Position numbers and translations under genes: made by a program. From Ophiosphaerella korrae (Eukaryota > Ascomycota > Dothideomycetes > Pleosporales > Phaeosphaeriaceae), in contig JALNQF010000157.1 in the NCBI GenBank assembly GCA_028456385.1, forward strand, positions 37,440 through 101,439: 64,000 bases of DNA. Direction: 5' to 3'. The notes below the pieces were generated by a model. It had not been told where the DNA came from. It made no database searches and saw only the letters and a program-made list of their open reading frames with translations. This document shows positions 51,500-60,259 of the stretch, piece after piece. The number at the start of each line of letters is the position of its first letter. Position 1 is the stretch's first letter.

Positions 51500-52606
51500 C
51501 TATACGAACAGCGATCTCAGTATATCCTCAACATCCCGCAACAGCGGAAGCTCAAGAAGCTGCCCCCAATCCCCGTCCAGAACCTCCTTCAACACATCAA
51601 CGCCCATATCAACGAGCTGTCTCGTACCCTCTCGATCCGTCCACTGCACCCTAGTCGGCCAATACGCAACATGTACCGCCCAATGTACAACCATTCTCTT
51701 GACCCAGGTCTTGTCAATGCTACCATGTCTGGCATTCACATAGCACTCCAAGAACGCAGCAAGTAAGCCAAGACCTCCCTTGAAGCGATCATGCAGAGAG
51801 GCCTCTGCGGCAAATTGACCAACATCGGTAGCACTAGTTCCGCGCCGAACGAGTTCCCAATCCACAACCGTCAACTGTACATCACCGCCCTTCGCACTTC
51901 CTGGTTGTATGAGAACATTGCCAGGCCAGAAGTCGCCGTGGCAGATGCACTCGTCGCCTGATGCGATGAGACTACCGAATTCGTTATTAATTCTGAATCC
52001 AACCTCTGGATCGTGGCCGAATTCCGACAGCGCGATGTGGAGATTATCGTAGGAATGTCGGTACAAGTGGAGCGCAACGGGGTTGTTGTTCTAGCTTCCT
52101 CGACTCACGGCGCCTTGCGAGGATAGTGCAAGGGAAACGTTCTTGGAGTCTTAGTGCAGCATTGCGACCCACTGTGCCAGCTCTCGTCCAATTTTCGGGA
52201 TATCGAGATGCGGATCATTGTATGCAGCTTTCAGAGTGCGGGTCCCACCATCGCTGATGCAGAGCAGTTTCTGGGTCACGTCGTAGCTTACGAGACGGGC
52301 TGCTTGAACAGTGCTTTGCTGTCTCAAGAGACTTAGTGAAGTCTTCGTTGAGAGGAGTTTCAAGATGTATGCTTCGTAGTCCATGCGTCGGACGTCGAGG
52401 GCGAAGTTGCGGTTGGAGTGTGAATAGGGTGCTGCGTGTTTGTAGGCTGTCGTGGAGCTATCGGGATCAGTTACTCGGTATACATAGTTTGCTGATCCGC
52501 CTGAGAGCAAGGAGACGGTGGTGTTGGGTGGATGGCCATGGCTAGTCAAATAGACGCGAAGACCGTCTATGGTCGTTAGATCGAATGTGGGGGCTTCTAT
52601 ATCCAT
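51500..52606 (-). pseudogene. APH-type phosphotransferase, interrupted by one in-frame stop
   Basis: The protein belongs to the aminoglycoside-phosphotransferase/choline-kinase-like fold (APH family), which transfers phosphate from ATP to small molecules; the fungal substrates are mostly unknown. Exon 1 is 52139-52606 and exon 2 is 51500-52090. The first exon has the nucleotide-binding loop (LLSGGSANYVYRV, residues ~33-45). The second has the catalytic loop HGDFWPGNVLI and the metal-binding VDWE, then ATDVGQFAAEA. A 48-bp intron (52091-52138, GTTTCC...CTAG) would remove one TAG and keep the frame. A TAA at 52151-52153 remains, right after WVAMLH, where CAA (Gln) would fit; this is the CpA-to-TpA change typical of RIP. 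An alternative 78-bp intron with a poor donor (GTCGCA) would remove both stops but also the conserved WVAMLH end. It is therefore either a recent pseudogene or unusually spliced. It is divergent from the Nudix gene. Confidence 0.75.
52091..52138 (-). other. Proposed intron in the APH gene
   Basis: This 48-base stretch starts GTTTCC and ends CTAG on the minus strand. Its removal keeps the frame and joins DSKN to NNNPVAL, giving a normal distance between the WVAMLH and YRHSY segments of the family. The donor is not the usual GTAAGT or GTGAGT, so confidence is moderate. Confidence 0.5.
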
Positions 52607-53099
52607 TTATATCTGGTTATGTGGAAGGCGTTCCTGAAATTTGGAAAGGGGAAGAAGAATGAACAGGAGGCATAGTCGCCAAAGAAGCAAGAGCGCAACG
52701 CGTGAGGGCAAGCGAGCATCTTATGCTTGTACTATAACCTCCTTGTGATCCTATAATGCAGGTTTGGATGCGGTGCTAGCAGGAGACATGAGGAACTGCA
52801 CAAGTCTCAACATGACCCAAGATGAGTCATGTCGCCAAGACCTAGCCGGTGAATGTGTCGAGTGGGGTCAAGTCGCTAGTTGGACCCTGATGTCGCGTTG
52901 CCCCACCAAACCTCAGCGCCTAGTCCAACCACCTGCTCCAGGCAGCAACAGTATCGCAGCCCTCACAATGGTCGGTGCAATGCAATCCTTTGACCTGCCA
53001 TGCGTATCATTGCACAGTCACTACTTCAATACTCTGATTTGAGTTGATACTTCTTGTTTTGATCTACACCTGCCTCGGCAAGAACCACAGTGGCAGGCG
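52607..53099. promoter_or_regulatory. Divergent intergenic region between the APH and Nudix genes
   Basis: The 493 bases between the two start codons must hold both promoters. No TATA box stands out. The direct repeat CATGACCCAAGATGAGTCATG around 52,811-52,831 contains TGAGTCA, the core of an AP-1/Gcn4-type site; this is a sequence match only. A 92-codon plus-strand frame (52764-53042) is judged non-coding. Confidence 0.4.
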
Positions 53100-53854
53100 A
53101 TGCAGTCGGCCCACGCGTATTTGCGCCAGTCATATCTTAATTTCCTGGGAGTAATTTCATCGTCGGCGGAGGCGTGGCCATTTTCCATATTGCGACAAGC
53201 AGAGTGGTCATGTGTCGAGCGCAAGATCGCGGTAGAACGTATCACTTTCTTCCCAAAGGGCGTCGAGACGCTGGCGAGGAGAGCGGGCCGGGCGCAGAGA
53301 GGGAGGGATATGAAGAGGTTCGCCGTCTCTACTCGAATTCTACCACAGATCCACTAACATGTCGCTAGTCAGGCTATCGCAATCGCCTTCTTCCCTTGCC
53401 GACAGCACATCGACAGCCTCAAGCCCACCCACGCGTTCATGCCTCGCCCTTGACAGCCGATCCGGTTTGGATGCAGCTAATGCCCTTACGCGACTGGCAG
53501 TACGTTCTGTACTGGTACATCGCAGAGACTCTTCCCCCGGCTCTCGAAGCTGAGCTTGAGACGGAAGCAGGCGCTCCATGCAAACCTCCGCCGCCATACC
53601 CTCAAGGCTTGTCGCTGAGGGACCGAGTCAAGATGGAGCCCGAAGGCTACGAGCCACTACACCATGAGGGGACTGGTGTTGATGAGGACGAACGAGCATA
53701 TGAGAACGAGCTGGTTAGCGTGGAAGAAGCTGTTAGGAGGTTGGGGAAGAATAGTGTGTCAGCGGATGTGGTGTTGAGGGGCTGGAAGGGGATACAGGAT
53801 CGATTTGCGATGGAGGATGCGGCGACTAGTGCGAGTCCAGGAGCAATGAGCTGA
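53100..53854 (+). CDS. Nudix hydrolase family protein
   Basis: Nudix enzymes split nucleoside diphosphates linked to another group and need Mg2+ or Mn2+. Proposed exons are 53100-53116, 53152-53317 and 53369-53854 (222 residues). The Nudix box is split by an intron: exon 2 ends with FLPKGRRDAGEESGPGAERE and GYEE, and exon 3 starts SGYRNRLLPLP. Joined, it fits Gx5Ex7REUxEExGU except for Gly at the first U. The second intron (53318-53368, 51 bp) has a good branch site (CACTAAC) and ends CTAG. Exon 3 carries PVWMQLMPL, then QYVLYWYIAE, a strand pair usual in this fungal subfamily, then a Pro-rich linker and ENELVSVEEAVRRLG. The N-terminus is uncertain: a 35-bp first intron (53117-53151) is short, though it restores a frame giving NFIVGGGVAIFH, the usual first strand. 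Substrate unknown. Confidence 0.8.
53318..53368 (+). other. Intron 2 of the Nudix gene
   Basis: This 51-bp intron starts GTTCGC, has the branch-site sequence CACTAAC and ends CGCTAG. Removing it joins GYEE to SGYRN within the Nudix box and keeps the frame. Confidence 0.8.
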
Positions 53855-54569
53855 TAGCTTAGGCGGAGACTTTGTGTGTCAAGAACAATGCATGAGAAGC
53901 ATATTCGTTTCGCTTGGACCCGTGTGATGAGATGGAGGTTATCAACTACGAATACGCAACAACAAGGTCAGTAAAAGATCTTTGGTATCGAATATGGCGA
54001 GCATTTGGTACGCTATTAGTTGTGCGAAGGAGACAAGAGCTGTACAATGCTCCATTCTCACGCCTTCCCATTCTGGTATACCGTACTGTGTAGAAAGCCA
54101 CGAAGCACGACTTAGACTAGCGAGTCAGGCCGAGTAGTCCAGACTAATGTAATCCAGATGCGGCAGTGCTAACGCAAGATTGTTGATACCTTTAGAATTG
54201 GTTCATTTCACCGGCCCCACTCACCACCTAGCCTGGCTTACCAAGTTGCGCATGTCGACGGTCTCGCGAGAGGAGGCCTTCCCACCGACACATGAGCCAG
54301 TCCACCGGTGCGCCCAGAGGCCGCAACGCTGCACAAAGATGGGTCGACGGGAGCAGGCTATCGCTTTGTGATTCGAAATCGCCCGACGGGCAGCCTTGAT
54401 TTCAAATCAGTCGGCCTCTTTAAACGCGAGACACCGTAGACCCCAAACGGGCTAGCGCCTGTAACCTCGCGCCTTACACATAAATTATGCTACAATCGGC
54501 GACCACAACAACTGCAAATCACCGCCTTCTACACCTCTCACTTCCTTTACACACTCTCAAGTAGACTTA
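53855..54569. promoter_or_regulatory. Intergenic region with the promoter of the Rossmann-fold gene
   Basis: The 715 bases contain no supported gene; a 63-codon frame at 54180-54371 has no recognisable content. The last ~60 bases before the ATG are pyrimidine-rich (CACCTCTCACTTCCTTTACA), as is common near start sites of strongly used filamentous-fungal genes. Confidence 0.5.
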
Positions 54570-55435
54570 ATGTCCCTCAAAGCCGCCATGGAGACCATTC
54601 TCGTTGTTGGATCTACTGGCAACATCGGCACGGCCGCTGTCAGCGCTGCCCTACGCACCAAGCGCAACGTCCTGGCTGTTGTCCGTAACCAGAATTCGGC
54701 CGACAAGCTCATCAAGAACGCTGGGACTTCCAAGGGGATCACGTTCGCCTTTGCTGATGTAGCTTCAAAAGGAGCCATCAAGGGCGTTGTCGAGCAAGTT
54801 CGGGCTGGCAAGCTCCCAGCGTTCCAGCATGTCTGGTCCAGCGGTAAGTTTCAATGAAGCCTGCAATCATTGTCTATCCTTGCGTTTCTCTACTGATAAC
54901 GTGATCTAGTTGGTGGCGAATACACCGATACCCAACTCCCCGAGATTAGCGACGAGCAGCTGGAGTACAATTTCGAGCTCGGCTTCAAGGCCAACTTCCG
55001 TAAGCTAAATTCTCCTACTATTGATGTTTTGCAGCTGATGAGCTCGCAGGCGCATACCGCGACACCATCGGTTATCTTCTCGAGCAAAAGGCAGAGAGCA
55101 CTTGGACCATCTGTACTGGTTCTCAGGGTGATATAGCACTCTATCCGGTGCCAGCTATGACGCAAGGTGCTTTGTTCTCTATGGTCATCGCTGCTTGCCG
55201 TGACAACTGGAAGTCGAATGTCCGCGTCAACGAGGTCTTGCTCGGATTCCGTGTCGAGGTCGATGAAGCGGCAAAGGAGCATGGAGTTTCCAGTTCTACC
55301 GAGTTCGGAAAGGTGTACGAAGAAATCTTGGCTCGTCCGGAGATTCGCAGCTCGCGCATTCGCGTTGACGAAGTGGAGGATCTTACGAAGCTGCGCTACG
55401 CCCGCAGGTTCCCAGAAGGAACTGAGAAGGAGTAG
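54570..55435 (+). CDS. NAD(P)-binding Rossmann-fold protein (atypical SDR/NmrA-like)
   Basis: Exons are 54570-54843, 54910-54999 and 55050-55435, giving 249 residues. The N-terminus shows the dinucleotide-binding strand and loop ILVVGSTGNIGTAAVSAAL (GxxGxxG, residues ~10-28), then a basic strand end (VLAVVRNQNSADKL) and FAFADV. The middle has AFQHVWSSVGGEY and FKANFRAYRDTIGYLLEQ. The C-terminal half (TICTGSQGDIAL, AMTQGALFSM, EVLLGFRVEVDEAA) is typical of a fungal atypical SDR group. Intron 1 (66 bp) has GTAAGT...CTAG. Intron 2 starts GTAAGC at 55000; the acceptor at 55049 (50 bp) is preferred over the one at 55034 (35 bp) because it gives NFRAYRDTI without an extra loop; both keep frame. The usual YxxxK pair is not clear, so a catalytic role is unproven. 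It is convergent with GST. The reading frame is undamaged. Confidence 0.85.
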
Positions 55436-55715
55436 TTTTACTAGAATATGTGCTGTGTGCTAGGGCTCAAGGATTCGTGGAAGCATCTTCTTGGGAAGAT
55501 GGGCTGCGATGGTCGGTTGTCACTGCTTTCACGATTCCAGGCATGTAGAATCCTGAGGTTAAAAGGCACTGCATTCAAGACTCAACTACTACAATATTCC
55601 TAACTAAGGCATTTTGGGGATTTGTTTTCTCCGCTCACTTACAACGATCAATGGTATACAGTTTTACTCCCAGTGATGGGCGTCCTACCAAGATGTGTTC
55701 CTTTTGGAGTAAGCT

Positions 55716-56643
55716 CTACACTTTCCCTCTCATCTTGCCAATCCAGCCCCTGGTCCCTTCTACGATCTTCTCCTCATCCCAGATACAAAGAACGCTCGGG
55801 TGCTTGATAACTTCGCGAGCCCACTTATCGAAATTGGGCGCCTTGGAGGCAAGATCCTCGAGTATCGAAGCAGGCACAATCCCGTATTTGGGAAGAGTAT
55901 ACACCCGGAGAATCCAGGACCCGGCCAAGACCTACAACCGTCAGTTTACAACTCTCCCAAAACACACAGAGGAGACGAAAACATATCAGAAGAGGAGTCC
56001 GTACCTCCACTCTGCTATTCTCGCTCCGACACCCTCTCCCATGCTCTAACAAATGACCGAGTAAAAACTTACCTCAGCCAACGTGAGCGTCTCGCTCCCC
56101 CCAAAAAACGGCCCCGCATCACTCAACAGCGGCTCCACCTCCCGACTCACAGCCTCCACATACGCACTCGCCGCCGCCTTCTCCTCGGCATCCGTCTTCG
56201 CCTCCAGCACCTTCCCCCAGAAACTCTGCACCCGCGAGAAATACGCATCGACGAAGTAATTAATCTTGGATCGCACGTGCGGGCCCTCGGGAGCCGACGA
56301 AGCAGGCAATAGCTTCGAGGGGAATCGGTCGGCGAGATAGGTCGCGACGATTGCGGATTCGGTAATGGTTTTGTTATCGATGATCATGGTGGGGACTTGG
56401 CCGCGCGGGTTGATTTTCAGGTACGAGGCTGGGCGGGGCGTGTTGAGGTCGATTATTTCTTCGTCGTAGGGGAGGGCGAGTTCGGCGAGGGCAATGTGTG
56501 CGCGGTAGGCCCCTGTGGGTTGGAATGTTAGTCGAGGTCTTGCGAAGGGAGAGGTTTGCTCAGAGGCTGTTAGTTAGGTATGGCTACTTACAAGGACAGA
56601 CATAATTGGTGTATAATTTGATCTTTGGAGTGGAGGCGGCCAT
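55716..56643 (-). CDS. Glutathione S-transferase
   Basis: GSTs join glutathione to electrophilic compounds in the cytosol, or reduce them with it. Exons are 56592-56643, 56073-56512 and 55716-55931 (235 residues). The N-terminal thioredoxin-like domain starts PKIKLYTNYVCPWAYRAHIA, where CPWA stands at the catalytic-loop position. It continues with NPRGQVPTMI (cis-Pro loop) and TESAIVATYLADRF, whose Glu-Ser pair binds the glutamyl part of glutathione. The C-terminal helical domain includes PFFGGSETLTLAEV, then LPKYGIVPASI. Introns are 56513-56591 (79 bp, GTAAGT...ACAG) and 55932-56072 (141 bp, GTAAGT...GTAG); both keep frame, the first rebuilding the Trp codon of CPWA. Length is normal. A Cys in CPWA suggests an omega- or fungus-specific class, not certain. 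A MITE lies 374 bp upstream of the start codon. Confidence 0.9.
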
Positions 56644-57016
56644 TTGTAAAAGTCGCATGTGATAGCAGTGAATGATAAATTTTTAGTATTTTTTTGTGAA
56701 GCTGTAGAGGGGAAATAAAGTCTAGCACATCCAAATCCAGTATGCACAGCCTTAAAAGAAGCTTCCTAGGCGTTGAAGATGGAGTTCATAGAAGGTGGGG
56801 CATTTCTCAGCAAAAGCCCGAATATGCGACTTTCAAATCAAGCTAGTATCGACCCCACTGTCATCGGGTTGTTGTATAACTTTGCGAATCCCTTGGTCGG
56901 GCGAATGATCAGGTAGTACCAAGTATTATCCCGTAAGGAGACACCCGCACAGCTACCCCCGCCTTCGGTGATCGGGGCCCTAGGCGTCCGTTTCTTCTTC
57001 TGCTTACGAGAGCTTA
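56644..57016. promoter_or_regulatory. Proximal promoter region of the GST gene
   Basis: The 373 bases lie between the GST start codon and the MITE. An AT-rich patch (ATTTTTAGTATTTTTTTG) stands 30-50 bases before the start. No confident transcription-factor site was read. Confidence 0.4.
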
Positions 57017-57501
57017 CTCTCGGTAGACAGCGAAAGTGGGAATTTAACGCTACTTTGGTGACGCCTCACCAAAAAGGAGCCTTCTTTGCAGTATTATTAC
57101 TTAACGACAAATACAGGAAAATTTTTTAAAAATTATATTTATATAGATAAATACTCTCTTTATATATATATTAAATTATAAGTAGTATAACTTAGTATAG
57201 TGTAGATAATAGCTCTTAGAGGGGAAAATACCAATAAAAAAAACATAAAAATTTGACGTTCTCATACAAATTTCTTTAAATTTAACCCGAATCCCACTTC
57301 TGTTAAAGCCTACTCCTTTATATTACTTCCTTACTTATTAATATTTTTAAAAGAGTTAGCTTAAGTAATTTAGAAGGCATATAGAAAGTTTTAACTTCAC
57401 TGATTAGAAGGTTGTAGAGAAATGATACTGTAGGGGGGGCTTATTTTTGGTGAGGCGTCACCAAGTTCCGGCAAATTCCCACTTTCGCTGTCTACCGAGA
57501 G
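57017..57501. mobile_element. MITE-like non-autonomous DNA transposon, 485 bp
   Basis: The ends are inverted copies of each other over about 59 bases: 29 identical bases starting CTCTCGGTAGACAGCG, a differing stretch of 8-9 bases, then 21 identical bases containing TGGTGACGCCTCACCA, which is itself a near-perfect palindrome. GCTTA stands directly outside both ends (57012-57016 and 57502-57506), a 5-bp target duplication. The interior is AT-rich, encodes nothing, and still has CpA and TpG, so RIP is weak here. The superfamily is open: a 5-bp duplication does not fit Tc1/mariner (TA), PIF (3 bp) or hAT (8 bp). It lies between the GST and RidA genes. Confidence 0.88.
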
Positions 57502-57701
57502 GCTTAATGAGAAGATGGATTGAGTTTTTTGTCTGATGGATGGATGGAGACATACCTAACTTCGAAGAGCTCGCTTGTCTGTCTACGTAACTATCTAGCT
57601 AGGTAATTTATGAGGCTAGGCCTGAGGCGGTAAACATTATTGAGATTTTACACAAGTGCGACAACAAATACTGTGTAAGATGATCAAAAAAGACTCCCTA
57701 T

Positions 57702-58227
57702 TTACGCCTCAGCAACAACCTCAATTTCAAGTAACGCGCCTGGTTTCGCCAGTCCGCTTATCTACAAGGCACAGTTAGTTGACAGCTCATATGCTATCTT
57801 GGAATAGAACTTCGACTTACCTGCACTGCAGTGCTGCATGGGTACGGCTCTTCAAAGTAACGCGTGGTCACTTTCTGGATAGCAGGCAGATCCTTGATGT
57901 TGATCACGTAAAGTCGCCTGTTTACCACTTTATCCATGCTGGAACCAGCAGCTTCGAGACAAGCAGCAATATTCTTGAATGTTTGATCCTTTTGGTATAT
58001 CAATCAGCATGGAGTTTTCCATGTGCCCGTCGGAGTATGTGAGGAGAAGTTTTCAGGTAACGTACCGCTTGTGCCTCAATGCCACCCTCGATGATTTTCC
58101 CCGTCTCTGGCACATCGCCCATCCAGCCAGTTACATGTAGCAGTCCGCCAGCACGGATAACATGGCTCGATTTAGCCTCGTGCTTGGACACTTTGTCTGA
58201 ATTGATTGCGTTTCGCTGAGAAGGCAT
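57702..58227 (-). CDS. RidA/YjgF/YER057c superfamily protein
   Basis: RidA proteins remove reactive enamine/imine intermediates of amino-acid metabolism; relatives have other or unknown roles. Exons are 58066-58227, 57821-57988 and 57702-57761 (129 residues), close to the family's usual length. Exon 1 holds VIRAGGLLHVTGWMGDVPE, exon 2 the helix FKNIAACLEAAGSSMDKVV and VNRRLYVINIKDLPAI, and exon 3 ISGLAKPGALLEIEVVAEA, the last two strands. Introns are 57989-58065 (77 bp, GTACGT...AAAG) and 57762-57820 (59 bp, GTAAGT...GTAG). The active-site Arg of bacterial RidA (PARS-type motif) is not there: the place reads YPCSTAVQ. So it may belong to a Rid subgroup without imine-deaminase activity. An in-frame ATG at 58284 would add 19 residues; the one at 58227 fits the family better. 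Confidence 0.85.
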
Positions 58228-58808
58228 GGTTGCTGAATTCCAAGAATTAGGTGGGAGGTGTTGATGGTGTATTGTGTTGCCCAAGGCTGCTGCGAAAACG
58301 CTTATTAATGTGGTTCAGCCTAAGGAAATGTAAGCATTAGATAGTGCCGAAAGAAGTACACTTGCCTCTTCGGGCACTCGCGTCCATCGGTGGATTCTTA
58401 GAAGCTACTAACTACTCCCCGACCCGATTCCTCAGGCGAAGTATTCTGCCTTGGCTTACGGCAGTGTAAAGTCACATGAGCTGCACTTTCGCTTTACTCG
58501 TTGTGGAGTGCATGATTTTCATGTTGCGCCACATGGCGCAATTTTTTGAGTTAGAAGGCGTGAGGTAAATTATTGCACCTCATGATATGTGGCAGCTAAA
58601 ACTCTGCATGCAACTATTTCTGTATACGTGCAAGAACGCTGTATATGATCGTGAACTTAGCGCAACAGGGAAGTTATTTCAAGGATGAATGTAATTCTAT
58701 TCTTTGTCCCAAATTCAAATTACGTTCTTTCGCATCCGAGAGGGAGTCGTATACGCTCGTTCTTCCCAGGTAGACCAACACCTGGACCGTAACCTCTTTA
58801 GCTAGAAC
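58228..58808. promoter_or_regulatory. Intergenic region upstream of the RidA gene
   Basis: The 581 bases lie between the end of the NmrA-like gene and the RidA start. The main feature is the 18-base inverted repeat at 58524-58541. No further gene was found. Confidence 0.5.
58524..58541. promoter_or_regulatory. 18-bp perfect inverted repeat, possible operator
   Basis: TTGCGCCACATGGCGCAA has two 8-base arms around CA. It is ~300 bases upstream of the RidA start. The symmetry fits a site for a dimeric regulator. Nothing in the sequence says which protein would bind. Confidence 0.4.
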
Positions 58809-59615
58809 TCACCGCGGGCCGGTATCAAGAGGCAGATACGGATGCAGCCACGGGAAGTAGTGTCTCAAAAGACCCGTGACAATGCACAATGGAGTACCTG
58901 ACGGAAACTTTGCTGGCCCATTGGTACACACCATGCTGACGCTCTTGCCGTCATACTGTCCGCTTGTATCGTCGGCCACTTCGACCATGGCGGCCGCCAG
59001 GTCCAGATAAGCCGTCGGGCCGGTCTGATCATCGAGACTGAGGGCGTAGCCACGCGGCTCGTCAACCGACAACGCACCTGGCTTCATGTACACCGATGTG
59101 AGCCAACTCTTTTCTTGGTCGAGCAGCTTCTCCGTATTGATCAGATCTTGGTAGACGTATGAAGCCGAGCGGAGCAGGATCGGCAGCAGGAGGCGAGGAA
59201 CGTGGCGAGAGAAGCGCTCGTCGACCGTGCCGGAGGATAGGAGAATGACTTTTGGTAGCTTTACGGGTTTCCCAGTGCTTTCCGACTCCTTCAGACCTCG
59301 CAGGGCTTTGATTACGACTGCTGCGGAATCCTCGGACAATCGACAGAACGGTACGTTGTCGTTAGTCGAGACGCACAAGAAAACTGCCGCACAGCCGCGA
59401 ATGCATGAGGCTATCAAGTCGACATCATGTAGATTCCCTTCAAAAATCTCGACGCGCTTGTTGTCGCCAATGGTGGGAAACCGCTGCAGGAGCTTGGAGC
59501 GATTACGACAGTATGCGTGGACGCGGGCGTCTGGCCTCTTTGATAAGATTTCGATGTTCGCGGAGCCACAATTCCCTGTAGACCCCAAGACGGCGTAAGT
59601 GGTAGTACTGGTCAT
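58809..59615 (-). CDS. NmrA-like NAD(P)-binding protein (atypical SDR)
   Basis: The gene appears to be a single exon of 268 residues from the ATG at 59615 (an in-frame ATG at 59651 would add 12 residues with low-complexity Pro/Gly sequence). The N-terminus TYAVLGSTGNCGSANIEIL has the GxxGxxG Rossmann loop of atypical SDRs, followed by VHAYCRNRSKLLQRF, where Arg is usual for NADP binding. Then come FEGNLHDVDLIASCIRGC and VFLCVSTND, VILLSSGTVDERFSRH, KPGALSVDEPRGY, YLDLAAAMVEVADD and TGLLRHYFPWLHPYLP. The pattern is that of fungal NmrA-like/averufin-oxidase-like proteins, some of which act in polyketide pathways; no polyketide synthase lies in this window. The stop codon overlaps GTGAGT, a good splice donor, so the true gene might continue through an intron into a short extra exon. 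I could not find a convincing one. Confidence 0.8.
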   Translation of the reverse strand: MTSTTTYAVLGSTGNCGSANIEILSKRPDARVHAYCRNRSKLLQRFPTIGDNKRVEIFEGNLHDVDLIASCIRGCAAVFLCVSTNDNVPFCRLSEDSAAVVIKALRGLKESESTGKPVKLPKVILLSSGTVDERFSRHVPRLLLPILLRSASYVYQDLINTEKLLDQEKSWLTSVYMKPGALSVDEPRGYALSLDDQTGPTAYLDLAAAMVEVADDTSGQYDGKSVSMVCTNGPAKFPSGTPLCIVTGLLRHYFPWLHPYLPLDTGPR

Positions 59616-60027
59616 CGTTCCTTGTGCTGGTAGAGGAGGACGGCCACCCATGCGAGGCTGTCATCTTGCTTAATATATCGAGGTACATTCTACATCCATT
59701 AGGCACGTAAAGATTGTTAGCTTCGGGGCGGGAGTATGTTCCTCGGGGGGTTGATGAGCAACGTATAAAGATTGTAGATAATAGCCGGTCCGCGGCTACG
59801 CGATCTATCAGGAGCAAAAATTGGGGAAATCCTTGGCGCTGTTTTCGATTTTCCCCCGCCCCCCCTTCAGTTTTTGGCCAAAAACTAGTTTTTTAACTAC
59901 GCACTACACTACCACTACGTTATTAAATAGTATATATAGTATACTAAAATAATCCTCTTACTCTATAATATCTAGTCCTAAGTAGGGATTTAAAATACTA
60001 CTATTATAGTTGAACGAGGTGTACTAG
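59616..60027. promoter_or_regulatory. Upstream region of the NmrA-like gene and right border of the gene island
   Basis: The stretch contains a C-run (CCCCCGCCCCCCC) near 59,855-59,870 and a palindrome-like TTTTTGGCCAAAAA at ~59,873-59,886. From ~59,900 composition falls sharply. No gene was found. Confidence 0.4.
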
Positions 60028-60203
60028 TGTTAGATAAGTTGCACGATCAGATGCGCAATACGCGATTAGACGCGCGATTACATGTGCGATTAGATGCGCA
60101 ATAAGCTAGCCGACAGGGTTCCGAGCCACCTAGGGTTTCGAGCTACCCCTTAGAAATTAGCTACCTATCTAAAAATCATGTTTATTTACTCAACCTAGTT
60201 ACA
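60028..60203 (+). repeat. Possible copia-type 5' LTR or spacer with short GCGATTA repeats
   Basis: The stretch starts TGTTAGATAAG and ends CCTAGTTACA, so TG...CA ends with weak inversion are present. Inside, 60050-60112 has five imperfect units of ~11-12 bases (GCGCGATTAGAT type). CpA and TpG are kept, in contrast to the sequence from ~60,260 on. As RIP needs a repeated target, this argues that the stretch is not duplicated nearby, which weakens the LTR reading. Confidence 0.3.
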
Positions 60204-60259
60204 ATTGCTACTCTATACACATAGACTAGAGAGTTCTAGCTACTACTTTAGTTACTACT

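Noticed and set aside
51239..51766. 175-codon plus-strand open frame
   Set aside because: Most of it lies opposite exon 2 of the phosphotransferase gene, whose motifs (HGDFWPGNVL, VDWE) are unmistakable; the upstream part has no recognisable content.
52764..53042. 92-codon plus-strand open frame
   Set aside because: It lies wholly in the divergent intergenic region, has no domain, and no splice site links it to the Nudix gene.
54360..54430. tRNA-like GC-rich segment
   Set aside because: No full cloverleaf with acceptor stem, anticodon loop and TTC arm could be drawn. No tRNA or rRNA gene was found anywhere in the window.
55000..55034. 35-bp form of intron 2 in the Rossmann-fold gene
   Set aside because: It keeps the frame but adds PDELAG before AYRDTIGYLL; the 50-bp form ending at 55049 gives a better family fit and a more usual length.
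54890..55282. 130-codon minus-strand open frame
   Set aside because: It is antisense to exons 2 and 3 of the Rossmann-fold gene and crosses its introns.
55800..56312. 170-codon plus-strand open frame
   Set aside because: It lies opposite the GST exons and intron 2; the minus strand carries the conserved domains.
59227..59598. 123-codon plus-strand open frame
   Set aside because: It is the complement of the NmrA-like gene and shows no domain.
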